Of a stretch of 39,036 bases of DNA, positions 26,007-33,654 are shown piece after piece; position 1 is the first letter of the stretch, and each line of letters starts with the position of its first letter. The notes under the pieces are model-generated. The model searched no databases. It was not told where the DNA came from and saw only the letters and a list, made by a program, of their open reading frames with translations. The DNA comes from Candidatus Gottesmanbacteria bacterium GW2011_GWA2_43_14. Its GTDB lineage: Bacteria > Patescibacteriota > Microgenomatia > 2-02-FULL-39-11. The position numbers and the translations under genes are program-made. The stretch covers positions 133,736 to 172,771 of the forward strand of contig LCFP01000002.1 in NCBI GenBank assembly GCA_000999095.1, read 5' to 3'.

Positions 26007-27337
26007 GAATTCAAAGCTGCATAATAAAATAATAAGGCCAGGTGCGGACTCAGAAAGTTGGTGCCCATCGACGTTTCCAAAAGATATGCCGACACCCCCA
26101 GTAAAGCCAATTGATGATGGCTGCCGTACGACCGGCGGAATTGCCATAACAGGAAAATCAGAAAAAGGAAAGATGCCGGCAGGCCTGTTTCAACAGCGAT
26201 AAGAAGCGGCACGTTGTGAACAGGCTGCAGGTCCTCCTCATCAAAATTTTCGGAAACAAGAAGCCCGGCCGCCGGGACAAACGAGTTCAGCCCCACACCG
26301 GTTAAAGGTCGGTAGGGGAGTATTTTTGTTGTTTCCTGTAACAGCTTCAGGCGGACGCTCATCGAACCGCTTTCCCCGAAACTCAAAGGCGTATTTTTCA
26401 GGCGCTGGAAAAGTGGGGGCAGCAGGAAATAAAAAAGCAAACCCGTTGCCAAAACTGCCGGAAACAGTTTTTGGAAGCGGAATCGGAACTTGGGCAGTTT
26501 TTTGCGGCGCCAATATAAAGTCAGGCAGACGAGTATTGCCGCCGTCAGCATGCTGACCCGGGTCAGTGTCAAAAGAATGGCGACAACACCCGCAATCAGC
26601 AGCGGCAGGCGGAATTTCTTCAGAAACGGCAAAAGCTTTGCGGGCAAAACCAGTGTCAGGGGCAAAAGCAAGGTCATAAGGCGCGAGGCGAAGGTGGGCT
26701 CGGCGAACGTGCCTGAAGGCCTGAATAATAATTTGCTTTCTCCTTCAATTCTGCCCCAGGGAAATTTTAACAGGCCCTGTTCGATCAAAAGTCCCAAAGG
26801 CCGGCCCGCAATTGACTGGCTGATAATCAGCAGCGATTCAAAACAGAGGAAGGATAAAAGGAGTGTCGCCGACAGCATAAAAACAGTCTTATCCTTAAGA
26901 TAAAGCAGAGAGAGGTAATAAAAAAAGACAAAAGATGTCAGTTCTGCCAAGCCGACAACGGAAACCGCCGGATGGATACTGGTCAAAAGGGAGACTGCCG
27001 CCAGCATTAAAAAAAAGAGGGGCAGCAGACGGATAAAATCAGTCTTCAAAAAAAACAGTCGCCTCAGGCTTAATAAGGTTGAGGCGGAAACCAGCAATAA
27101 AAACGGGGTGGCAATCAAAGGATATTCCGGCTGGCTGAAAAGTGTTTTTCCGAAAGTAAACGGCAGGCTGAAAACAGTTAAAAGATAAAGACTTTCAGGC
27201 AAATCTGTCTTAAAAAATCTGCTGAAGACGCTGAATAAAACCAGCCAGGCAAAAGGAAACAGCCATCTGGTCGGTGACATAACCAGCAGCACGTATACTA
27301 AAAGCAAAGTTAACAGGAGTATTTTTTCTTTTTTCAT
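26003..27337 (-). CDS. O-antigen polymerase/ligase-like membrane protein (Wzy_C superfamily, copy 2)
   Basis: 444 residues, about 11-12 membrane segments. SGTFAEPTF (208-216), LTLTRVSM (256-263), GVGLNSF (347-353) and VHNVPLLIAVETG (373-385) are the O-antigen ligase/polymerase landmarks, including the loop His. It should polymerise or ligate lipid-linked glycan outside the membrane. It is flanked upstream by two GT4 genes (ATGA overlap) and downstream by the SGNH gene (ATGA overlap), so glycan assembly and modification are tightly coupled in this operon. It is only distantly similar to the two other Wzy-like proteins here, suggesting different repeat units. Confidence 0.8.
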   Translation of the reverse strand: MKKEKILLLTLLLVYVLLVMSPTRWLFPFAWLVLFSVFSRFFKTDLPESLYLLTVFSLPFTFGKTLFSQPEYPLIATPFLLLVSASTLLSLRRLFFLKTDFIRLLPLFFLMLAAVSLLTSIHPAVSVVGLAELTSFVFFYYLSLLYLKDKTVFMLSATLLLSFLCFESLLIISQSIAGRPLGLLIEQGLLKFPWGRIEGESKLLFRPSGTFAEPTFASRLMTLLLPLTLVLPAKLLPFLKKFRLPLLIAGVVAILLTLTRVSMLTAAILVCLTLYWRRKKLPKFRFRFQKLFPAVLATGLLFYFLLPPLFQRLKNTPLSFGESGSMSVRLKLLQETTKILPYRPLTGVGLNSFVPAAGLLVSENFDEEDLQPVHNVPLLIAVETGLPASFLFLIFLLWQFRRSYGSHHQLALLGVSAYLLETSMGTNFLSPHLALLFYYAALNS

Positions 27338-28548
27338 GAGTCGAATGTATTAAGCAGTTTTATAAACTTGTCCGCCTGTTTATTCAGATGATACCCGTCA
27401 ACGACTGTCTGCCTGGCCTTGCGGCCCAATTCTTTTTTTTGCTGGTCAGTCAGTTTCCTGACTGTTTCCAGCATCCGGGTCGTTCCCGGGGGATCGGCCG
27501 CAGTAATAATAAAACCGTTTTGCTTGTTTTTGATAACGGCAGTCAAACCGCTTTCTCCGGTGGTTATAACCGGCAACTCCATGGCCATGGCTTCAAGGGC
27601 AGCATTGGGAATGATATCGCGGTTGCCGGAAAGATCAACAACTGACGGCTGGATGAAAACATCCGCCCATTCGTAGCGTTTTTTAAGTTCTTTCTGTGGC
27701 AGGGGGGGCAAAATTCTGACAAGTTTTTCCAGTGAATTATCTTCAATAAAAGCTGTTAATTTTCCCTGCTCCGGGCCGTTGCCGATAATCAGGCATTGGA
27801 AAGCTGTTTTCCCCTTCAGCAAAAGGCAGGCCTCAAGCAGGTGCAGATATCCCTTTTTTTCCAGCAGCTGCCCGCAGGCCAAAATCTTATAAACGGCTGT
27901 TTTGCGCTTTCTGTTTTCCTTTTTGAAAAAGCGTGTGTCGATGCCCCAGGGAATGACTTGAATTTTTCCCCTCAGTTGCGGAAAATATTCCAGATATTGC
28001 TGACCGACAAAGCCGGCCTTGACCATGATAAAAGCAATGCGGTCATACAGATAGCTGTTGAGAGCCGGATGCGGCCGGAAACGGAAATAAGCCAGACCGA
28101 ATTTCCTGTCAAAGACAACGGAAGATAAAAAGGCTGAAATCAGTGAGTCGCCGGCAGCCCGGCTGTAAAAAAAATCAGGCTTGAAGCGGTAAATGTCCAA
28201 TAGCTGCGGAGACAGTCTTAAATAATTACGCCACCAGTGAAAATTAAAGCGGAATATCAGCCAAATGATAGTTTTCAGACAAAGTCGCGGGCAAGACAGA
28301 AGGAATTTCAGCTGACCGGAAAATACTGTCCGGAGATTTTTAAACCTGGACCGGGACCGGTAATCGGGCAGGTAAAGAAAACGGCTGCTGTATTTGTCAA
28401 AGATGGTGAACTTCTGGCGTCTGCCAGGAGACAGGCGGCTTACTATTAAATGGAAATCAACCTTATGTCTTTCCAAAATCGCGAGTTCCTTAAAAAGAAA
28501 AGTTTCATATATTTGCGGTTCAAGCGGTACAAAAATGACTATCTTCAT
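27334..28548 (-). CDS. GT4 glycosyltransferase (WcaL/AmsK-like)
   Basis: 404 residues of GT-B fold. The beginning MKIVIFVPLEPQIYETFLF resembles the WcaL/AmsK exopolysaccharide enzymes. The C-terminal half has GQLLEKKGYLHLLEA (226-240) and the donor-binding block PSVVDLSGNRDIIPN followed by ALEAMAMELPVITT (301-330), with the E-x7-E type Glu residues. It should use an NDP-hexose to extend a lipid-linked glycan in the cytoplasm. A GGAGGA site 12 bases before the ATG may serve as ribosome site, and the start overlaps the previous stop as ATGA. The sugar is not predictable. Confidence 0.86.
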   Translation of the reverse strand: MKIVIFVPLEPQIYETFLFKELAILERHKVDFHLIVSRLSPGRRQKFTIFDKYSSRFLYLPDYRSRSRFKNLRTVFSGQLKFLLSCPRLCLKTIIWLIFRFNFHWWRNYLRLSPQLLDIYRFKPDFFYSRAAGDSLISAFLSSVVFDRKFGLAYFRFRPHPALNSYLYDRIAFIMVKAGFVGQQYLEYFPQLRGKIQVIPWGIDTRFFKKENRKRKTAVYKILACGQLLEKKGYLHLLEACLLLKGKTAFQCLIIGNGPEQGKLTAFIEDNSLEKLVRILPPLPQKELKKRYEWADVFIQPSVVDLSGNRDIIPNAALEAMAMELPVITTGESGLTAVIKNKQNGFIITAADPPGTTRMLETVRKLTDQQKKELGRKARQTVVDGYHLNKQADKFIKLLNTFDS

Positions 28549-29774
28549 TTCTTTGCCCGGTCCTCCGCTTTTTTATAAATTGCCATCAGCCGGCGGTAAT
28601 GGTTATCGCTGTCATAATTTTTTACGGCATCGGCACGTGCCTGATAACCCAATTTCCCGGTAAGTTCCCTGTCATGCCACAGTTTTCTGACGGCTTTTTC
28701 CATCTCAGGGATATTGTTGGGCTCAACCAGCAAACCGTTTTCTCCGTTTCTGACCATTTCCGGAATGCCGCCTGTCTCAGTTGCGATAACCGGCTTGCCC
28801 GAGGCAAAAGATTCCAGCACAGACAGAGGCGCAATCTCATACCATAACGAGGGCAGGACGGTAAATCGGCTTTTTTTCAAAATCTCTTTAAGCTGGCTTC
28901 CTTCTTTGAACCCCAAAAAACTGACATTTGAAAGTTTCAGCCTGTTTGCCTCGGCTATTAACTGCTTCTCGCAGCTACCGCCACCCACGATATCCAGCCT
29001 GATTTCAGGCAGGCGGCTCATCACCTGCAAAAGCTGACTTAGGCCCTTCTCGGGGGCCAGTCTTCCGAAGTATAAAATGTTGCCGCCGGCCGAATAATCT
29101 GGAGAATAGGCGGCGGTATCAACGAAATTGGCCAGATATTCCACTTTCTCCGCCGGAATTCCGTAAGACAATAGCTTTTTCTGCAGAAATTTGCTCGGCG
29201 CGATAAAAATATCCGTCAGGGAAATTTCCCATGGCAAAAGGTACCTTAAATATTTTTCAGCCGCCTCGATAAAAGAGGCGAGGTATGAATTCTTGATGCA
29301 GCGGTCAAGAACTGCCTCGTAATATTTATGCCTGTGAGTTGCTTCACAAATACGGTTATCATGGAAAAGCAGATGATTGGGGGCTATCAGGTGATAATTG
29401 TGGACTGTAGCGACAACCGGAAGCCTCCTTTTTTTCATTTCCAGCAAAATTGAGGGGGCAATCTGATGGTATATGTTATGAAGATGAACCAGATCCGTCT
29501 TATTCATATCAAGGAGCCGGCCAACCTTGCGGTTGCATTCGGTGGAATAGGTCAGCCGCCCTATAAATTTAAGCAATCTGGACAGCCGGAAATTCTTAAA
29601 GGAAACGTCCTCAGTAAAATACCCGGAAAATGGTGACGGGTCATTCCTGGGGTCGGTTACGGAAAAAAAACTTATCCTGTGCCCTTTTTTTTCCAGAAGG
29701 CGGGAAACGGCAAAAAAAACACCGGCGCTGCCTCCGCCGCGATAAAAATACTTATTTACCTGCAGGATATTCAT
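28545..29774 (-). CDS. GT4 glycosyltransferase
   Basis: 409 residues of GT-B fold. N-terminal VNKYFYRGGG is the acceptor-side loop; GRLAPEKG (237-244), PSLWYEIAPLSVLES (308-322) and GKPVIATETGG (326-336) form the donor site. It is related to the gene at 35221: both share the HNY...LF...ICE region, but of the four Cys present there this one keeps only two (Cys143 and Cys159). It should add a sugar from an NDP donor in the cytoplasm. It is the second gene of the long operon, 15 bases after the GT39-like gene, with a GGTGAT ribosome-site-like sequence seven bases before its ATG. Confidence 0.86.
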   Translation of the reverse strand: MNILQVNKYFYRGGGSAGVFFAVSRLLEKKGHRISFFSVTDPRNDPSPFSGYFTEDVSFKNFRLSRLLKFIGRLTYSTECNRKVGRLLDMNKTDLVHLHNIYHQIAPSILLEMKKRRLPVVATVHNYHLIAPNHLLFHDNRICEATHRHKYYEAVLDRCIKNSYLASFIEAAEKYLRYLLPWEISLTDIFIAPSKFLQKKLLSYGIPAEKVEYLANFVDTAAYSPDYSAGGNILYFGRLAPEKGLSQLLQVMSRLPEIRLDIVGGGSCEKQLIAEANRLKLSNVSFLGFKEGSQLKEILKKSRFTVLPSLWYEIAPLSVLESFASGKPVIATETGGIPEMVRNGENGLLVEPNNIPEMEKAVRKLWHDRELTGKLGYQARADAVKNYDSDNHYRRLMAIYKKAEDRAKK

Positions 29775-29781
29775 TTAAATT

Positions 29782-29787
29782 ATCACC
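29782..29787 (-). promoter_or_regulatory. Shine-Dalgarno-like GGTGAT before the gene at 29774
   Basis: GGTGAT on the minus strand, seven bases before ATG 29774, matches the 3' half of the AGGAGGTGAT consensus. A TATAAT (29789-29794) just upstream overlaps the previous stop but has no -35, so I do not call it a promoter. Confidence 0.4.
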
Positions 29788-29789
29788 CA

Positions 29790-31148
29790 TTATAAGGCTA
29801 CCTGCTTTCGGCAGAAAGAGGAAAGCTCGCCGAAATCGGCTTTTTCATAATTGCCCAAAAAGCCGCTTACTGTCCGGACCATGTCGTCAGGGGTATTTTT
29901 GATAAGAAAACAGTCAGACATGCCGGCATCTGCCAATACCCTGCCAAAGGCGGCGAAATCGGTATTTTTGGGGTAAGAAATTTCGCTGAAATTATTTTTA
30001 AGGCCGTATTTCTCGCCGTAATACGACAAACCCTCATAATAAGCCGCCGGATAAAAAGCTATCTCCATATTTTCCCCGTGCAGACGGTTGAGATAGGCGA
30101 CATAATGGGACCAGGACATTTCTTTGGGTGTAGCTGCCGCTTCCAGGTATGAGACGAAATTGGCCGCAAATAAAATCAGCAAAAGCAGAAATTGCCATTT
30201 TTTGGCTTTAATAATAAGGCAGGACAAAAGCCAGTAGGCGCCGAGTGCCGAAATATATAAATTCCTGGTCTCAAATATCGGTAAAAACTGGCTGACGGCA
30301 AAAGATGCCAGCAGCGGAACCGAAAACATAAAAAAGGCCGGCGTTTGCACAGACTCTTTTAAATACAGCCCCAGCAACAGCAGAAACACAGCCGGAGGTA
30401 AGAGAACGGCCGTTTCAAAATTTCTGCCGCTGAGAAATTCCGACAGGGTTGAAAGAAGTCTGGAAAAATCAGGCTTGTCTATCCATAAACTTTGCTCGGC
30501 ATAACTTGTCCGGGCAAAAATCACAATTTTATATGCATAAAGAAAGACAACCGGCAAAATCAGGAAAAACATCGTGGCAAGCGGTTTTATAACCTTCTTT
30601 TTACCGGGAAACGGAACTGCAAATAAATAGAGTCCCAGGGAAAGCAAAAGCCAGATAAAGCTGTAATCAACTGAAAAAGCGACCAGACCAAGAAGGGCCA
30701 ACAGATACGGGTAGCTTTTCCTTGTCCGGAATTTCAGAAAGACATAAGTAAACAGCAGGCTTATAAATTGCATCCAGCTGTAAACCCTCAATTGGGAAGC
30801 CCAGCTGATATGGAAAGCCGAGAAAGCCAAAATAAGGGAGAGCTGAGGGGAAAATTTATAAGCGGCCACAACTGCCGAAAGCGACAGCAGGAATGAGGGC
30901 AGGCGCAGCCAGAGTTCGCTTGTGCCCAAAACAGACCACAGTTTGACAAGCAGATAATAAAACGGCGGATGAAAAGCGAACTGGTAATAGTTGCCGGCCA
31001 GAAGCTGTGTAACCGGCAGTCGGCTGTTTTTATAGACAACCAGTTCGTCATAATTGAATTCGGGATTCTTTAAAAGCAGAAAAAATCTTAAAATAAAGGC
31101 AAGAAGGACAATGGCAAACAGCAACTTGCGGCTCCTGATACGGCGCAT
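29790..31148 (-). CDS. GT39-like membrane glycosyltransferase, subfamily B (copy 3)
   Basis: 452 residues. NYDELVVY (32-39, Asp34-Glu35) and FHPPFYY (59-65) in the first outer loop mark a PMT/ArnT-like GT-C enzyme. About 11 membrane segments and a soluble tail follow. It is the most divergent of the three subfamily B members: shorter, with YDE in place of WLDEA, and without the C-terminal Cys pair spacing. It is the first gene of the 12-gene operon that runs to 17037 and is divergent from the GT39-like gene at 31166, with only 17 bases between the starts. Donor and acceptor unknown. Confidence 0.82.
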   Translation of the reverse strand: MRRIRSRKLLFAIVLLAFILRFFLLLKNPEFNYDELVVYKNSRLPVTQLLAGNYYQFAFHPPFYYLLVKLWSVLGTSELWLRLPSFLLSLSAVVAAYKFSPQLSLILAFSAFHISWASQLRVYSWMQFISLLFTYVFLKFRTRKSYPYLLALLGLVAFSVDYSFIWLLLSLGLYLFAVPFPGKKKVIKPLATMFFLILPVVFLYAYKIVIFARTSYAEQSLWIDKPDFSRLLSTLSEFLSGRNFETAVLLPPAVFLLLLGLYLKESVQTPAFFMFSVPLLASFAVSQFLPIFETRNLYISALGAYWLLSCLIIKAKKWQFLLLLILFAANFVSYLEAAATPKEMSWSHYVAYLNRLHGENMEIAFYPAAYYEGLSYYGEKYGLKNNFSEISYPKNTDFAAFGRVLADAGMSDCFLIKNTPDDMVRTVSGFLGNYEKADFGELSSFCRKQVAL

Positions 31149-31157
31149 GATACTATC
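31149..31157. promoter_or_regulatory. Candidate shared -10 region between divergent genes
   Basis: GATACTATC in the 17-base gap is nearly self-complementary. For the plus strand, TTGCGG at 31126-31131 lies 17 bases before GATACT (31149-31154). For the minus strand, TAGTAT (31150-31155) is a weak -10. Transcripts would be almost leaderless on both sides. This would be the promoter of the 12-gene operon. Confidence 0.35.
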
Positions 31158-31165
31158 TTAGCATC

Positions 31166-32659
31166 ATGGGAAAAAAAACTCTTTTTATTGCCGGCCTGAT
31201 TTTAACAGTATTTACCGTTCTGGAATTCTACCGCTACCCCCGGACTTTTTTATATGAAAGGGACCAGGCAGCCGCTTTGTTTTTTGCCCAAAGGGCAAGC
31301 CTTTTTGGCGAGCTGCCCTTATCCGGCATCAATGTGGCCATTGAGAATATCAACCTCCAGACTCCTCTCTATTACTACCTGATTGCATTGCTTTATTTTT
31401 TCCTGAAATCGGAAATCGGCATAAGCCTGGTTTTTGCTTTTTCAAATTATTTATATCTTTTACTGATATTTCTGACAGCGAAAACATTGTTTCATGCCAA
31501 AGCCGCCCTGCTTGCCTTTTTTTTTGCCGCTTTTGCTTTTAATACCGTCAATTACGGCCGTTATTTCTGGGAGCCCCATCTGATACCCCTTCTGATTGCG
31601 GCCTCGTTCTATTTTCTGGTTAAAGCCAATTTGCGGCATCTCAAAATATATTACTTGCTGGCATACATTTCTTTCGGCTTCTCCCTGATGTATCTGTCCA
31701 GCTGGCTGTTTTTGCCTGCCTTGCTGTTTTTGACAGTCAAAGCTGCCCGTAGCCGGTTCAAGCCGCTTTTCCATTTGCTGGTAACTTTTTTTGTTGCTTA
31801 TCTGCCGGTAATTTTTTACGAATTTCAGACCGGATATTCTTTGGCGGGTATCCCGGCTTTGATTTCCGGCCGGACCCCGTTTTTCAGCTTTGATGTCCGC
31901 TCTATCATCTCCTCTACGGCCAATCACGCTTTTCTCTTTCTGGCATCATTTCTGGGAAATGACTTTTCCCCGATCTTCCTTTTGGCAGTTGCCGTTGGCT
32001 CAGTTTATTTTTCCGGTACTCAAAACAGGAAGAAAATTGCCGGCCTATACCTGGTCATCTTCAGCGGGCTGGCCCTGTCGGGACTTTACCAGGGTATACC
32101 TGCCAAACACCGTTTGAATTCGCTTTTTCCATTCTTCTGCCTGACAGCCGGATATCTGACCTGGACGTTTTTTAAAACTAAACTCAAAACATACCAGAGC
32201 TGGACAGCCAGACTTGCCATGCTCTCCTTCATCTTTGTCTTCCTGCAATATAACAGTCTGAAACTGGCTAAACTGTATTTTACGAAAAATGCCGAATCGC
32301 TTGATAAAGCGGAAAAAATCTCCGACTATATCCTCAGTTCCGCCCAATCCGAAGATTTTACCCTGGCGACAGTTCTGGCGGGAGAAATGAAAATGGTCTA
32401 TAACGTCAATTACTACTTCCTGCTGGAAAAGGAAACCGGCAGAAAGCTGGTTAAATTGAACGATACCGGCAACTGGACCGGTTTTGAAACAGACCCGCGG
32501 AAAAGATGGCTCTACCTGATTTGCCGGGAAATTAAAAACCGGCAGGAAGCGCAAAAAGTCTGCCTGGATTATTACAGGACAAGATTCGGGGCAGGGGAGC
32601 CTGACGGTTATTTCCAGGCGGAAGACACCGGAGTATTCAAAATCCTTCAGGCGGATTGA
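31166..32659 (+). CDS. GT39-like membrane glycosyltransferase, subfamily A (copy 3)
   Basis: 497 residues, about 11 membrane segments and a C-terminal soluble domain. The first outer loop has YERDQAAAL (30-38), with Asp33 as likely catalytic acid, then LQTPLYYYLI (64-73). WEPHLIP matches the same motif in the gene at 4313. The tail keeps LEKETGRKL, GNW and LIC with Cys453 and Cys466. It should transfer a polyprenyl-phosphate-linked sugar outside the membrane. The ATG lies 17 bases from the divergent start, without a Shine-Dalgarno site. It is a single-gene unit whose last 23 bases overlap the converging SGNH gene at 32637. Confidence 0.82.
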   Translation: MGKKTLFIAGLILTVFTVLEFYRYPRTFLYERDQAAALFFAQRASLFGELPLSGINVAIENINLQTPLYYYLIALLYFFLKSEIGISLVFAFSNYLYLLLIFLTAKTLFHAKAALLAFFFAAFAFNTVNYGRYFWEPHLIPLLIAASFYFLVKANLRHLKIYYLLAYISFGFSLMYLSSWLFLPALLFLTVKAARSRFKPLFHLLVTFFVAYLPVIFYEFQTGYSLAGIPALISGRTPFFSFDVRSIISSTANHAFLFLASFLGNDFSPIFLLAVAVGSVYFSGTQNRKKIAGLYLVIFSGLALSGLYQGIPAKHRLNSLFPFFCLTAGYLTWTFFKTKLKTYQSWTARLAMLSFIFVFLQYNSLKLAKLYFTKNAESLDKAEKISDYILSSAQSEDFTLATVLAGEMKMVYNVNYYFLLEKETGRKLVKLNDTGNWTGFETDPRKRWLYLICREIKNRQEAQKVCLDYYRTRFGAGEPDGYFQAEDTGVFKILQAD

Positions 32660-33611
32660 ACCGGCAGTCCGGAAAATACATATCAGTCAAAACAGCCAAA
32701 ATTTCAGCGGCTATTTTCCCGTGCCCGGCCGGATTGGGATGATTGTCGGGCAGTTTTAGGGACTTATCCCCGGTGACATCGCTTATTTCTTCATAAACGA
32801 TATTACCGTCTTTTTCCGCCAGCTCTTTTATTACGGCTGAATATTTCCCCGGTATTTTGCCGTTTCCGACAAAAAGGAGTTTTCCGCCGTAATCCCGGCG
32901 CAGCTCCGCCAGAACCCGCGACTGGTAATTAAGCATTCCCGCAAGTCCCAATTTATCCATGACATCCTCTGCCGATTGGTTAACGGCATCCCGCCAGTCC
33001 AATGTATCCGAATTCACGGGCAGTTCCCTTATATATTTTTCCTGCAGGGGCAGGCTGTACTCGTTGATGCTGGTGAAGTTCCAGGGACTTACCAGCCAGA
33101 CAACCAGATCAGGGGAATATTTAAGACCGGTTCTGTTCAAACGCTCTGCCGTATACTCAAGATCGTAGCCGCTGACACCCAAATTTAAGACTTCAAATTT
33201 CGGGTATCCGGAACAGTCCGAATTACCGGAAAGCTCCCTTTCCAAAACCTCGGTCCAATTTTCCGCTGTCTCCACATAAACCCCGTAAGTGAAGGAGTCT
33301 CCGAGAGCGATTATCCTGAATGTCCCTTCCGTCTTTTCAAGGGGATATTCACGGTCCTCATGCATCCCGTCAGCATTTATGGCATGCACAACGCTTTTCC
33401 CCGGCCATTCAGGCTTTTTGGTAATCACCCTGTTCTTCTCAGGCTCATAGAAGTATCCAAGTTTTCCGGATGGTAAGAATTCTATATTAGTCTGTATATC
33501 AGAAATATATTTCATATATTCATTTTGATTATTCTTATTCCTTAACAGATAGATTAATAACAATACAGATATTATCATCAGCAACAATACATTAAAATTG
33601 AATTTATTCAT
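32637..33611 (-). CDS. Membrane-anchored SGNH/GDSL hydrolase-fold protein, subfamily A (copy 3)
   Basis: 324 residues with an N-terminal membrane segment (about 6-23). Block I is GDSFTYG (104-110, Ser106), block II Gly is in NLGVSGYD, block III is probably SPWNFTSINE, block V is PDNHPNPAGH (His291). The only two Cys are 133 and 316, equivalent to those in the two relatives. The first 45 or so codons are strongly AT-rich while the catalytic part is G+C-rich, so the anchor and the enzyme domain may have different histories. It is a single-gene unit, convergent with the GT39-like gene and divergent from the WecG/TagA gene. Likely an acyl esterase or transferase on surface glycan. Confidence 0.8.
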   Translation of the reverse strand: MNKFNFNVLLLMIISVLLLIYLLRNKNNQNEYMKYISDIQTNIEFLPSGKLGYFYEPEKNRVITKKPEWPGKSVVHAINADGMHEDREYPLEKTEGTFRIIALGDSFTYGVYVETAENWTEVLERELSGNSDCSGYPKFEVLNLGVSGYDLEYTAERLNRTGLKYSPDLVVWLVSPWNFTSINEYSLPLQEKYIRELPVNSDTLDWRDAVNQSAEDVMDKLGLAGMLNYQSRVLAELRRDYGGKLLFVGNGKIPGKYSAVIKELAEKDGNIVYEEISDVTGDKSLKLPDNHPNPAGHGKIAAEILAVLTDMYFPDCRFNPPEGF

Positions 33612-33641
33612 TTTCAGTTGTCTAAATTAAGACCATTAATA

Positions 33642-33649
33642 GTATAATT
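33642..33649. promoter_or_regulatory. Overlapping divergent -10 elements
   Basis: AGTATAAT gives TATAAT on the plus strand (33644-33649) and TATACT on the minus strand (33642-33647), offset by two bases as at 3557-3564. The plus TATAAT ends five bases before ATG 33655, so that transcript should be leaderless. TTGTCT at 33619-33624 is a possible plus -35 with a 19-base spacer. Confidence 0.45.
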
Positions 33650-33654
33650 TTCGT

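Noticed and set aside
26007..26147. Longer N-terminus for the SGNH gene ending at 25050
   Set aside because: It overlaps the Wzy-like gene; ATG 26006 gives an ATGA overlap and a normal membrane anchor.
32045..32554. Long open frame antisense to the GT39-like gene (minus strand, 169 codons); similar ones at 31460-31927 and 9314-9784
   Set aside because: Each lies wholly inside a well-supported gene on the other strand and shows no domain or motif.
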